Below the pieces are notes generated by a model. It did not search any database, had not been told where the DNA came from, and saw nothing but the letters and a program-made list of their open reading frames with translations. Positions 42,148 to 50,562 of a DNA stretch of 64,000 nucleotides are shown here, one piece after another. The first letter of the stretch is position 1; every line of letters begins with the position of its first letter. The stretch spans positions 62,001 through 126,000 of the forward strand of contig NZ_BMMU01000006.1 of assembly GCF_014646095.1 (NCBI RefSeq), written 5' to 3'. The translations under genes and the position numbers were made by a program. This DNA is from Streptomyces lacrimifluminis (GTDB taxonomy: Bacteria > Actinomycetota > Actinomycetes > Streptomycetales > Streptomycetaceae).

Positions 42148-42320
42148 CGGGGTCACACCGAGGATCGGTCCCGAGCCCGCGGCAGGCGGAGCGTACGCCG
42201 AACAGCCGCACGATCAGCCACCGAAAGGCACCGAAAGGCTTCTTCCGCGGGAATACCGGCAGGTCATGTGTTGCTCTGATCTGAACGGTTCACGAGCGGC
42301 GGCGAGGAGCTGGTGGGCAG

Positions 42321-43919
42321 ATGATCGACAAATCTACGCAGCCCGTGGTGCAAACGCCCTACGGGGACGTCCGCGGCAGATACGAGGGCGACGGGATCGC
42401 CGTGTTCCGCGGCATCCCGTACGCCGCACCGCCCTTCGGCCCCCGCCGGTTCCGGCCGCCCGTGCCGCCCACCCCCTGGGACGGGGTGCGTGACACGGGC
42501 GGCTTCGGTCCCACCGCGCCGCAACCGCCGTACTCCGAGGCTTTCGCCCGGCTGCTGTCGGACCCGGTGGTGCCCGGCGACGACTGTCTCAACCTCAATG
42601 TCTGGACACCGGAGCCCGGCCGAGGGGCCCGGCTTCCCGTCATGGTGTGGATCCACGGCGGCGCCCTGACCCGTGGCTCCTCGGCGGTTCCCGTCTACGA
42701 CGGCCATGCCTTCGCCCGCGACGGCGTGGTCCTCGTCTCCATCAACTACCGCCTGGGCGTCGAGGGTTACGGCCTCTTCCCCGACGCGGCCCCGAACCCC
42801 GGCCTCCGCGACCAGCTCGCCGCGCTGGAGTGGGTGCGGGCATCGGCCGAGGCCTTCGGCGGCGACCCCGACCGCGTCACCGTCTTCGGCCAGTCGGCCG
42901 GAGCGATCAGCACCGGCGCGCTCCTCGCCTCCCCACGGGCCCGGGGTCTCTTCCGGCGGGCGGTGCTGCAGAGCGGCCCGCCCGAGGTGAGCGACCGGGA
43001 CAAGGTACGGCGGATGGTGCGCCGGATGGCGGCCCGGCTGAAGATCCCGGCGACCGCCGAGGCCTTCGCCGCCGTCGACCGGGAGCTGCTGCTGCGCGTC
43101 CAGGGCGAGGTGGGCCGGCTGAGCAGTCCGGTGCTGGGCGGGCCCGCCTTCGGCATCGTCGTCGACGGTGACCTCGTACCCCGCGACCCTCTTGAGGCCC
43201 TGGTCGACGGGGTCGCCGCCGACGTGGACCTGCTCCTGGGCTGGACCCGGGACGAGTACCGGCTGTGGCTGGTGCCCGGCGGGCTCCTGGAGCGCGTCGA
43301 CCGGCTCGGCGCGGTCGCCCTGGCCGGCGCGATGGCCCGCTGCCACTGCGGCCCCGAGGTCCCGCGCGGCTACCGCACCCTGCATCCCGGCACCGGCACG
43401 GCCGACCTCGTCGGCCAGCTGGTCACCGACCACCTGCTCCGCGTACCGCTGCACCGGCTCGCGGACGCCCGGGGCGAGGCCGGGACGTACGTGTACGAGT
43501 TCGCCTGGCCGTCCACCCGGCCCGGCCTGGGCGCCTGCCACGCCCTCGAACTGGGATTCGTGTTCGATACCCACCAGGACCCCGAGTCGGCCAAACTGGC
43601 GGGTCAGGGCGCCCCGGAGGAACTCGCCGAGGCCATGCACACGGCGTGGGTGCGCTTCGCCGTCGACGGCGACCCGGGCTGGCGGCCCTGGGACGCCTCG
43701 CACCCGGTGCGCGTCTTCGGCGACGGCGACCCGCACACCGTAGAGGGCCCACGGGACCGCGAACTGGCCCTGTGGGCGGCCGACCGGGCCAACGTGACCG
43801 CGACGATTCCGGAATCCGCGCCAGGGTCGGCCACCCGGCCCCGGTTGCCCGCTCGGGGTGCGGAACCACTGTCCGTCGTACGACGGCTGCGCCGCCCCGG
43901 TGGCGTTCCCCGACGCTGA
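42321..43919 (+). CDS. Type B carboxylesterase/lipase
   Basis: 532 residues of the alpha/beta hydrolase carboxylesterase B family. The N-terminal FRGIPYAAPPFGPRRFRPP and DDCLNLNVWTP are signatures; the oxyanion region is VMVWIHGGALTRGSS and the nucleophile elbow is GDPDRVTVFGQSAGA (GQSAG). A His near the end of CHALELGFVF is consistent with the triad region. No signal peptide, so it is intracellular; it hydrolyses esters of unknown type. It follows the lectin gene after 173 bases with no clear link. The C-terminal 30 residues are Arg/Pro-rich and may be outside the fold. Confidence 0.9.
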   Translation: MIDKSTQPVVQTPYGDVRGRYEGDGIAVFRGIPYAAPPFGPRRFRPPVPPTPWDGVRDTGGFGPTAPQPPYSEAFARLLSDPVVPGDDCLNLNVWTPEPGRGARLPVMVWIHGGALTRGSSAVPVYDGHAFARDGVVLVSINYRLGVEGYGLFPDAAPNPGLRDQLAALEWVRASAEAFGGDPDRVTVFGQSAGAISTGALLASPRARGLFRRAVLQSGPPEVSDRDKVRRMVRRMAARLKIPATAEAFAAVDRELLLRVQGEVGRLSSPVLGGPAFGIVVDGDLVPRDPLEALVDGVAADVDLLLGWTRDEYRLWLVPGGLLERVDRLGAVALAGAMARCHCGPEVPRGYRTLHPGTGTADLVGQLVTDHLLRVPLHRLADARGEAGTYVYEFAWPSTRPGLGACHALELGFVFDTHQDPESAKLAGQGAPEELAEAMHTAWVRFAVDGDPGWRPWDASHPVRVFGDGDPHTVEGPRDRELALWAADRANVTATIPESAPGSATRPRLPARGAEPLSVVRRLRRPGGVPRR

Positions 43920-44190
43920 ACACCCTGACCCGGCGGTGGTCAATCCCGTGGCCGGCCTCGTGCAATTGAATTGGCCTAGGCCACGTGCGCCGCAATGACA
44001 GGCGCCCTGTGACGCCGACACCTCGCCTCGGTGGGCAGGGGACGCGGACGTACGCCCGGCGTAGGACCGGCACGGTGGCGGTGTGCCCTTCCGCGTCACC
44101 GCCGTGACGCCACAACGCATGGTGGATGTGGCATGCAAACCGGCCGCTACGGAAGGTGCCTCGCCGCGTATGCCGTCGCCGTGTACGCCG

Positions 44191-45132
44191 TCACCGCAGC
44201 GTGTCGGCGATCGACGTGATCGCCTGCGGCCCCACCCGGCAGCACCCGCCGATCAGCCGCGCCCCCGCGTCCCGCCAGCCCGTCACCTGACCGGCGGCGA
44301 AGGTCGAACTGCCGGTCCAGGCGCGGGCGTCGGCGTCCCAGACCTCACCGCTGTTGGGATAGACCACGACCGGTTTGCCGGTCACCCGGGCCGCCAGCTC
44401 CACGGCGCCGTCCACGTCCTCGGGCACACAGCAGTTCACACCGACGGCGACGACCTCGTCCGCCGCACCGGCCAGCGCGAACGCCTCGGCCAACGGCTGC
44501 CCGGCCCGCGTCAGCTCCCCGGCCACGCTGTACGACAGCCAGACCGGCACCCCGAGCCCGCGCACCGCGCGCAGCAGGGCCTCGGCCTCGTCGGCATCCG
44601 GAACCGTCTCCAGGGCCAGCACATCGGGCTCGGCGGCGGCCAGCACCTCCACCCGCGGCCGGTGGAAACGCTCCAGCTCCGCCACGCTCAGCCCGTACCG
44701 CCCCCGGTACTCGGAGCCGTCCGCGAGCATCGCCCCGTACGGCCCGACCGACGCCGCCACCCACAACGGCCGCTCCGTTGTCGCCCGCCGCGCGGCCTCG
44801 CGGGCCAGCTCCACGCTCAGCGCGAGCAGCTCGGCCGCCCGCTCGCGGCCGATGCCCCGCTTGGCGAAGCCCTCGAAGGTGGCCTGGTAGCTGGAGGTGA
44901 TGGCGACGTCCGCGCCCGCCTCGTAGTAGGCGAGGTGCGCGTCGACGATCGCCTCCGGCTGCTCGACGAGCAGCCGCGCCGACCACAGCTCGTCGCTCAG
45001 ATCATGCCCGGCGGATCCCAACTGGTTGGACATGCCACCGTCGAGGACGAGGGGCGCGCCCGAGGCCAGGGCGGCGGAGAAGGGGGAGGCGGCGGCGGAG
45101 GAGCGGGCGGCTTCACTGGTCTCGCTGGTCAT
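44191..45132 (-). CDS. mmuM: Homocysteine S-methyltransferase (MmuM type)
   Basis: 313 residues of the Pfam S-methyl_trans barrel. The zinc ligands are seen as GVNCCVPEDV and the C-terminal GGCCRVGPQAI, and GAPLVLDGGMSNQLGSAGHD is the usual N-terminal segment. It transfers a methyl group from S-methylmethionine (or S-adenosylmethionine) to homocysteine, giving methionine. The divergent permease gene 130 bases away could import S-methylmethionine as MmuP does, but that pairing is inferred. ATG 45132 is preferred. Confidence 0.92.
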   Translation of the reverse strand: MTSETSEAARSSAAASPFSAALASGAPLVLDGGMSNQLGSAGHDLSDELWSARLLVEQPEAIVDAHLAYYEAGADVAITSSYQATFEGFAKRGIGRERAAELLALSVELAREAARRATTERPLWVAASVGPYGAMLADGSEYRGRYGLSVAELERFHRPRVEVLAAAEPDVLALETVPDADEAEALLRAVRGLGVPVWLSYSVAGELTRAGQPLAEAFALAGAADEVVAVGVNCCVPEDVDGAVELAARVTGKPVVVYPNSGEVWDADARAWTGSSTFAAGQVTGWRDAGARLIGGCCRVGPQAITSIADTLR

Positions 45133-45262
45133 GCCTCGACGCTAGTCGACGGCGGACCAGGCGGTCGTATGTGTCCAGTACATGAACAGATGGCCCACCA
45201 TGTGGGACGCCGAGTTACGATCACGCCCTCCCCACCCACCCTCCCCGTCCACCGGAAGTGTC

Positions 45263-46666
45263 ATGACTGCCCCCAGCACCACCGAGGCCGACGAGCCGGA
45301 GCTGACTCCGACCGCGCCGACCGAGGCCACGCCCCGCCGCACCTTCGGCCTGGCCGCCGCCACCGCGCTCGTCATGGGCAACATCATCGGCGGCGGCATC
45401 TTCGTCCTGCCCGCCACGGTCGCCCCGTACGGCTCGATCAGCCTGCTCGCCTTCCTGGTCCTGTCGATCGGCGCGGTACTGCTCGCCCTGCTCTTCGGCA
45501 AGCTGGCCCGCCGCAGCCCGGTCACCGGCGGCCTGTACGTGTACCCGCGCGACGCCTTCGGCCCCTTCGCGGGCTTCCTGTCGGCGTGGTCGTACTGGAC
45601 GATGACCTGGGTCAGCATCGCCGCCCTGGCGGTGGCGGTGGTGGGTTACGTCGACGTACTGATCCCCCTGAACGACAGTCACGCCCTGGGCGCGCTGGTC
45701 GCGATCCTGGCCCTCTGGCTGCCGGCCGCCGCGAACTTCGCGGGCACCCGATGGGTGGGCGGCGTGCAGATCGTCTCGACGATCCTCAAGTTCGTGCCGT
45801 TGCTGGTGGTCGCCACGGTCGGCCTGTTCTTCATCGACACGGACAACTTCGGCGCGTTCAATGCCTCGGGCGACAGCGTCCCCGGCGCCCTGGCAGCCTC
45901 CGCCGCACTGCTCCTCTACAGCTTCCTGGGTGTCGAGTCGGCGGCGGTCAGCGCGGGCGAGGTGGAGAACCCCGAGCGCAACGTCGGCCGCGCGAGCGTC
46001 CTGGGCACGCTGGGCTCGGCCCTCGTCTACATCCTCGGTACGGTCGCCGTCTTCGGCCTGGTCCCGCACGACAAGCTGGTCGACTCCGGCGCCCCCTTCG
46101 CCGACGCGGTGAACGCGATCACCGGCGGCGGTTGGGGCGGCACCGCCATCGCGCTGGTGGCCGTGGCGTCGATCGTCGGCTGCCTGAACGGCTGGATTCT
46201 CCTGGCCGCCCAGATGCCGTACGCGGCGGCCCGCGACGGTCTCTTCCCGGCCCCGTTCGCGAAGGTCGGCAAGGGCGGGGTGCCCGGGTTCGGCGTCTGG
46301 GCATGCGCGATCCTCGGCACGATCCTCATCGCCTTCAACTACACGGCGGGCCCGGACACCACGTTCCGCGTCCTGGTCCTGATCACGACGTTCACCGGCT
46401 GCGTCCCGTACCTCCTCTCGGCGGCGGCCCAGCTGTACTGGCTGGCCAAGGGCTCCCGCGACCACGTCCGCCCGGCCGGCCTGGCCCGCGACCTGATCGT
46501 CGCCGCACTGTCCTTCGCCTTCTCCTTCTGGCTGATCGCGGGCGCGGGATATGCGGCGGTGTATCAGGGGGTGCTGTTCCTGTTCGCGGGGATTCCGGTG
46601 TACGTGTGGATGCGGGGGCGGCGGGGGGCGGAGGAGCGGGGAGAGAGTGAGAGGGGGGCGGCCTGA
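45263..46666 (+). CDS. APC-family amino-acid permease
   Basis: 467 residues with 12 helices. ALVMGNIIGGGIFVLPATVA is the helix 1 motif (GxIIGxGIF) that binds the amino-acid carboxylate, and FLGVESAAVSAGEVENPERN is the helix 6 part with the conserved E-NP. It belongs with the AdiC/CadB-like antiporter and permease branch. ATG 45263 (GGAA upstream) replaces a longer open frame starting at 45182. The neighbour mmuM suggests uptake of S-methylmethionine or another amino acid. Confidence 0.9.
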   Translation: MTAPSTTEADEPELTPTAPTEATPRRTFGLAAATALVMGNIIGGGIFVLPATVAPYGSISLLAFLVLSIGAVLLALLFGKLARRSPVTGGLYVYPRDAFGPFAGFLSAWSYWTMTWVSIAALAVAVVGYVDVLIPLNDSHALGALVAILALWLPAAANFAGTRWVGGVQIVSTILKFVPLLVVATVGLFFIDTDNFGAFNASGDSVPGALAASAALLLYSFLGVESAAVSAGEVENPERNVGRASVLGTLGSALVYILGTVAVFGLVPHDKLVDSGAPFADAVNAITGGGWGGTAIALVAVASIVGCLNGWILLAAQMPYAAARDGLFPAPFAKVGKGGVPGFGVWACAILGTILIAFNYTAGPDTTFRVLVLITTFTGCVPYLLSAAAQLYWLAKGSRDHVRPAGLARDLIVAALSFAFSFWLIAGAGYAAVYQGVLFLFAGIPVYVWMRGRRGAEERGESERGAA

Positions 46667-46693
46667 GGGCATCGCAGCCGCCGCTCCCAAGGT

Positions 46694-46879
46694 CTATGCG
46701 TGTGTCGGCCAGACCAACGCCTGGGCGATGATGACGTTCTCACCGTTGAAGGTGACGGCGGGGCCTTCGTGCAGTTCGTAGCCGAGGCCGATCACCTCGC
46801 TCACACGCTGACAGAACGTGACGTCGTCCGGACCGGTCAGGACTCGGTAGATGGGCAATCCATCTGGTGGCGTGCTCAT
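46694..46879 (-). CDS. DUF1737 small protein
   Basis: 61 residues: YRVLTGPDDVTFCQRVSEVI then LGYELHEGPAVTFNGENVII, a compact DUF1737 module of about 50 residues found alone in many bacteria. The family is short and cytoplasmic, without a known function. ATG 46879 has no good ribosome site and may be leaderless. It converges on the permease gene and is divergent from the CdiI-like gene. Confidence 0.75.
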   Translation of the reverse strand: MSTPPDGLPIYRVLTGPDDVTFCQRVSEVIGLGYELHEGPAVTFNGENVIIAQALVWPTHA

Positions 46880-47018
46880 GAGGAGAAGGATCCCAGATCT
46901 TCCGCCAACGGAGCCGTCGGGCGGGCACGTTCCGAGTCGCTCGGTGTCAGGGGAGTACGTCTGTATGGGCACGCGAAGCGAGACCGTGTTCGGGATCTCG
47001 GCACGAGACAATCGCCGG

Positions 47019-47420
47019 GTGAATCGATCCGTGAACCGTGACCGTTCCCTTGAGGAGCTGGAGCGTGACTGCTGGCCGGCTCCTTCGGTGGGCGCGAGCC
47101 GGCTCGTCGCGACCGCGCATGCTTTGCGGCGTCAGCCGATCGGCGAGCTGACCGTCGAGGACATGCGGTTGTTGATCAGACAGAACGTGGGACTGCCGAC
47201 CCTGTTGCCGATGGCGCTGGAGATCCTGCGTGCCAACCCGCTGGCCGAGGGCGACATGTACGCGGGTGACCTGCTGTCCGCAGTCATCACCAGAGACCCG
47301 TCGGCCTGGACCGAGTCCCCCGAGCTCGGTCAGGAACTTCGCGGGATCGTCGCGGAGCTGGACGGTCTGCCTCCCGCTCTCCAGCAGGACATCGAGCGGT
47401 TTCTGAGTTCCCGCTGCTGA
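47019..47420 (+). CDS. CdiI-like contact-dependent inhibition immunity protein (orphan)
   Basis: 133 residues. The text RSLEELERDCWPAPSVGASRL, shortened to its core LEELERDCWPAP, then LTVEDMRLLIRQNVGLPTLL and LAEGDMYAGDLLSAVI, is the pattern of CdiI_2-type immunity proteins, which in other bacteria block the toxin tail of CdiA/polymorphic toxins. No toxin or toxin-delivery gene is beside it, so it may protect against competitors' toxins. GTG 47019 follows a GACAAT hexamer by about 6 bases, fitting a leaderless mRNA; GTG 47031 is a second option. Confidence 0.75.
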   Translation: MNRSVNRDRSLEELERDCWPAPSVGASRLVATAHALRRQPIGELTVEDMRLLIRQNVGLPTLLPMALEILRANPLAEGDMYAGDLLSAVITRDPSAWTESPELGQELRGIVAELDGLPPALQQDIERFLSSRC

Positions 47421-47490
47421 GACCGGCACTTTCGCGCGTCCCGGCAAGCGGACGCTGTGTCGCTACGCCGTGGGTTCAGCTGCGCCATGG

Positions 47491-47979
47491 TCAACTCCGG
47501 CGCGAGGCACCGTCCGGCCAGACGATGTCGACAGGCAGGCCTGCCTCACGCGCCTCGACGACGGTGTCCGCGGTGCCGCCGCCCTTGCCGGTCGGAGGCT
47601 CTCCGTTCCACACGGCCACGAGTCGGTCAGCGCGCTGGAGGAGTGTCCGGTTGGCATCCTCGTACGCTGACCGATCGGCCGTCTCGTTGGGAAGCACGAG
47701 CACCTCGTCGGCGGACTCTGTCAAACGGTCGAAGGTCTCGGCATGGTCGGGCTTGACCTTGTTCTGCCGGTAGTCCCGTGAGGGAACGACAGCGACCAGA
47801 CGCCCGCCGAGTTCCAACACCACCTCGGCGAACAGAGAGTCGGCCCCCTTGGCGATGCACGACACGCCGGTCAGACCGGAGCCGGCGAACGGCTTCAGCG
47901 TCTCCCGGAGCGCATCGCGCACCAGGGGCACACTGGCGTCGGTCAGGTCCATGTGCCCGGTCACGGCGATGGTGGTCAC
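47491..47979 (-). CDS. SLOG/YpsA-like Rossmann-fold protein
   Basis: 162 residues. IAVTGHMDLTDASVPLVRDA, then GVSCIAKGADSLFAEVVLE and LVAVVPSRDYRQ, with RADRLVAVWNGEPPTGKGGG near the end, matches the SLOG superfamily group (DprA/YpsA/LOG-like) that binds nucleotide-derived ligands. Related proteins occur in nucleotide-based signalling and antiphage systems, but no such partner is visible. Start at ATG 47979, nine bases from the 3' end of the next XRE half on the same strand, so co-transcribed. Confidence 0.75.
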   Translation of the reverse strand: MTTIAVTGHMDLTDASVPLVRDALRETLKPFAGSGLTGVSCIAKGADSLFAEVVLELGGRLVAVVPSRDYRQNKVKPDHAETFDRLTESADEVLVLPNETADRSAYEDANRTLLQRADRLVAVWNGEPPTGKGGGTADTVVEAREAGLPVDIVWPDGASRRS

Positions 47980-47988
47980 GTTGCTCCT

Positions 47989-49068
47989 TCAGTTCGACAA
48001 CAGGTCGCGGATCATAGTGCGCGCCTCGCTCACGGCCCGAGACGACGCCTTGCCAACGGTGTACGGGTACAACTGAGTGAGCTGTGTGCGCACACGAATG
48101 GACTGTGTTCGCTCAGCGGCACCGACCGCTTGGCGCGTGTGGTCAACGGCGGTAGTGACGTCGCCGAGCAGGAAGCTGCACTCGGCTAGGCCGATCAGGT
48201 CCAGAGCGTGGCTGCGCCCGGCCTCAGGCCCGCGCGAGGCGAGGGCCTGCCGGATGGTGTTTGCCGCATTCTCCGCGTACTGCCGTGGGTCTTTCCGGGC
48301 CAGGTCCAAGAGGCGCCCGCCGGTCACACCGGCCAGCTCGGCTTCGTCGAAGTAGGCGATCCAGTACGGTTCTTCGCCGGGCTGCGCTTCCGCGAGAGCG
48401 TCGGCTGCTTCTCCCGTGGCTCGTTGAAAGGCAGGGCCGCGGCCCATGGCCGCATACGCCCAGGCCTCCCGGGTGTGGAGCATCGCGTGAACCCGGGGGC
48501 TGACGGCTTGGCGCGTGCGCTTCTGGGCCAGGTGTACAAGTTCGAGGGCGTCCTGTGGCCGGTCCCGATACAGCATCTGCCGGGCCATGCCCGCGATCAC
48601 GTTGGCTCCGAATGCGTGATCGCCACCAGCATGAGCGGCGCGCAGTGCAAGTTGGTAGTAGCTCTGCGCTTGCTTCTGCATGCCGGAGTCCCATGCGATG
48701 GTCGCAGCCGTACCGCCGAGATAGGCCATGACCCGGAATAGGCCCTCTTCAATGTGCGGCACTTGGTGTTCTTCGAGGTGCCCGGCTACTTCATTGAGCT
48801 GGCCGACGACGGCCTTGCGGCGCAGACCTCCACCGAACTTGTGATCCCAAGCGCGGAACGCGCGTGCTGTCGCTTCGAGTTGTTCGACTTCACGCTGACC
48901 GAGTCGGCCGCGCCTGCGTATCCGCTCCGTGACGGGCGCTGCTTGGAGCCACCCTTCGAGCGAGTCGAGCAGAGCGGCGCCGGTGACGGCGGCACCGGCC
49001 AGGGCGCGCGTTGCTGCGCGGCGGTCCATCACGAGGTCGCTCCGGGTCAGGTCTGAGGCCAGGTTCAC
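47989..49068 (-). CDS. XRE-type regulator, C-terminal (TPR-like) half separated by frameshift
   Basis: 359 residues in the present frame starting at GTG 49068, which overlaps the N-terminal part's stop (GTGA). The text DLVMDRRAATRALAGAAVTGAA and the helical repeats after it (AFRAWDHKFGGGL, SYYQLALRAAHAGGDHAFGA, AEAQPGEEPYWIAYFDEAEL, LLGDVTTAVDHTRQAV) form the tetratricopeptide-like sensor of Streptomyces XRE regulators. The frame is open upstream of the GTG through PPEPLASRSPEDSPW and joins the HTH half if one C is added in a run of eight C. It may be expressed separately or be half of a broken gene. Confidence 0.75.
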   Translation of the reverse strand: MNLASDLTRSDLVMDRRAATRALAGAAVTGAALLDSLEGWLQAAPVTERIRRRGRLGQREVEQLEATARAFRAWDHKFGGGLRRKAVVGQLNEVAGHLEEHQVPHIEEGLFRVMAYLGGTAATIAWDSGMQKQAQSYYQLALRAAHAGGDHAFGANVIAGMARQMLYRDRPQDALELVHLAQKRTRQAVSPRVHAMLHTREAWAYAAMGRGPAFQRATGEAADALAEAQPGEEPYWIAYFDEAELAGVTGGRLLDLARKDPRQYAENAANTIRQALASRGPEAGRSHALDLIGLAECSFLLGDVTTAVDHTRQAVGAAERTQSIRVRTQLTQLYPYTVGKASSRAVSEARTMIRDLLSN

Positions 49069-49436
49069 GGTCGCATGGGGGAGCCAGGGTGAGTCCTCGG
49101 GTGACCGTGAAGCCAGAGGCTCGGGCGGATCCGGATTGGGGGGGGCTGTCCTTCCCAGGATCGGTCGGCGAGGCCGAGCATGCGGCCGGGGATACGGAGG
49201 CCATCGGAGATGCGGCAGATGACGTCGAAGCTAGTGACCTGGTGTCTACCTCGGATGATCGTGGAGACCTTGCCGGGGGTCAGCTGGCAGGCCGAGGCGA
49301 TGCGGTTCTGGGAGAGACCGCCCCACTTCTTGATCAGTGCGAAGGCGGCAGCGAAGTCGTGCTCTGCCAGGGCTCTGCGGAGGTCGTCCCGGTCGAGGAC
49401 GTCAGGGGCGAGTGGGCCGGGGGTGGTGGCGTCCAT
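49065..49436 (-). CDS. XRE-type regulator, N-terminal HTH half
   Basis: 123 residues. The HTH is LSQNRIASACQLTPGKVSTI then IRGRHQVTSFDVICRISDGL, followed by the linker LGLADRSWEGQPPP. After the eight-C run at 49138-49145 the frame changes to IRIRPSLWLHGHPRTHP and stops at 49065, unlike family members, which continue for about 330 further residues. Family layout therefore predicts one protein of about 460 residues. A palindrome at 49503 lies 67 bases before ATG 49436. Confidence 0.75.
   Translation of the reverse strand: MDATTPGPLAPDVLDRDDLRRALAEHDFAAAFALIKKWGGLSQNRIASACQLTPGKVSTIIRGRHQVTSFDVICRISDGLRIPGRMLGLADRSWEGQPPPIRIRPSLWLHGHPRTHPGSPMRP
49138..49145. repeat. Run of eight G (C on coding strand) at the regulator frameshift point
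   Basis: cagccccccccaatcc on the minus strand. Eight C puts the HTH half out of frame with the TPR half; nine (or six) C restores one continuous frame. Such a tract is prone to sequencing error, slippage or programmed frameshift. Confidence 0.85.
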
Positions 49437-49742
49437 GCGGGCTCAACTTCCGGAGTGATCGTATGCGCGATGAGGCGCTGTTCCGAAGGTGAAACGAGTG
49501 TATTACCGCTTCGGTAACCCCTGCCGGTCATCCCGCAGTCGCCCGCAGACGACGACGCTCAGTGCATGAACACGATGGACCCCGGCGATCGTGTGATCGG
49601 TCCGGGGCCTGGTCGACTGCAAGGAGCCAACTGTGAACTGTCTGCCGCTGGTGCTCGAACGGGTGAGAACGCTCCTGGCAGGGTCGCCCCGATCCTGCCG
49701 TCAGAGCTGTCCGATGCGGGACGTGTCCCGGAGGGCGGCCGG
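49437..49742. promoter_or_regulatory. Divergent promoter region of the XRE gene and the three-gene small operon
   Basis: 306 bases with no gene. ttaccgcttcggtaa (49503-49517) is a perfect 6-3-6 palindrome 67 bases before the XRE ATG and could be the regulator's own operator. The rest, up to a GGAGGG at about 49730, shows no other clear structure. Confidence 0.5.
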
Positions 49743-49973
49743 GTGACGATGACCGTGTACAAGCCTCGCCTTGGCGACACCGTCGAGGACGCCAGCACCA
49801 AGAAGATCGGAAAGGTCATGGGCTTCGAGGGGCCCTACGTACAACTGCGGCCGGTCGGCGGCGGCCTGGAGTGGGACGCGCAGCCGGGGAATCTCCAGCT
49901 CGTCGCGGTCGCCGTCGCGCTGAGTTCGGCAGTTGCGGCGGCCAACGCCCGGTCGCGGGGAGAACAGTTGTGA
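49743..49973 (+). CDS. Small hypothetical protein, first of three overlapping genes
   Basis: 76 residues starting MTMTVYKPRLGDTVEDASTK, with YVQLRPVGGGLEWDAQP giving a beta-rich KOW/SH3-like core, and a C-terminal Ala-rich helix (AVAVALSSAVAAANARS). GTG 49743 is used because GGAGGG lies 7 bases upstream; ATG 49749 is the next choice. Its stop overlaps the following GTG (GTGA). The third gene of the set has a similar core, so both may be paralogous small binding proteins. Function unknown. Confidence 0.72.
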   Translation: MTMTVYKPRLGDTVEDASTKKIGKVMGFEGPYVQLRPVGGGLEWDAQPGNLQLVAVAVALSSAVAAANARSRGEQL

Positions 49974-50347
49974 CCGTGAGCTTCTCTCTACCCGTCGACA
50001 TCGCGACGCTGCGCGCCAGCGCGCACACTCTGCTCAAGCCGGACGCCGAAGCGCCCTCCGAGGAAGAGTTGGAGACGCTGACGCTCATGTTGACGGGGCA
50101 CCTGGCGCTCATCATTCTCGAACTGGAGCGGGTTGCCGCAGGGCGGCGCGGTGACGACGACATCCCCCGGGTGTGCGCCCGGATGGCCGTCTCAGAGAGT
50201 CTCAGGAAGCTGCGTAGCAAACCCGGTCAGGGCCTGAGTGCACACGTCGCGTACGCGCGTCGTCTCTCCCGCTCGCTCAACTCCTTGTGCCATCACTACG
50301 AGCAACTGCGTGGTGCCCAGTCGGAAGGACGCGAAGGAACACCATGA
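49970..50347 (+). CDS. DUF6415 family protein
   Basis: 125 residues, all-helical: VDIATLRASAHTLLKPD, then LTLMLTGHLALIILELERVA and SLRKLRSKPGQGLSAHVAYA. Proteins of this kind occur in Streptomyces near XRE/TPR regulators and small ORFs and are sometimes labelled natural-product associated, without tested function. GTG 49970 overlaps the previous stop, and its own stop overlaps the next ATG (ATGA). GGGAG lies 8 bases upstream. Confidence 0.75.
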   Translation: MTVSFSLPVDIATLRASAHTLLKPDAEAPSEEELETLTLMLTGHLALIILELERVAAGRRGDDDIPRVCARMAVSESLRKLRSKPGQGLSAHVAYARRLSRSLNSLCHHYEQLRGAQSEGREGTP

Positions 50348-50532
50348 AGGACGGGAAACCCTGGGTCGGCGACCAGGTGTACGACCACGGCGCCGGTAAG
50401 GGCGCCATCGTCACCGACGTCCGGGACGGGACGTACCTGCTCCGCCCCCTCTGCGGTGGAGGTCAGGCGTGGACGGTGCCCAGCGACGAGAACCTGTCGG
50501 TCAGCGTGCCTCGGCCGGAGTGTCCGGAATGA
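50344..50532 (+). CDS. Small hypothetical protein, third of three overlapping genes
   Basis: 62 residues: MKDGKPWVGDQVYDHGAGKG, then AIVTDVRDGTYLLRPLCGGG. The G-(D/K)-x-V...D-x(2)-G pattern resembles the first gene (VGDQVYD versus LGDTVED; YLLRPLCGGG versus VQLRPVGGGL), so the two are probably diverged duplicates flanking the DUF6415 gene. Predicted cytoplasmic beta-barrel. Function unknown. Confidence 0.72.
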   Translation: MKDGKPWVGDQVYDHGAGKGAIVTDVRDGTYLLRPLCGGGQAWTVPSDENLSVSVPRPECPE

Positions 50533-50562
50533 CGTTCGCGAATGACGACGTCTACCCGCGCC

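Noticed and set aside
43972..43983. tggcctaggcca palindrome after the esterase gene
   Set aside because: Perfect but short, with no gene start close by; no role can be supported.
43423..46650. Long Arg/Gly/Pro-rich frames antisense or out of frame to the esterase, mmuM and permease genes
   Set aside because: Composition is typical of shadow frames in high-GC DNA; no family resemblance, and real genes occupy the same DNA.
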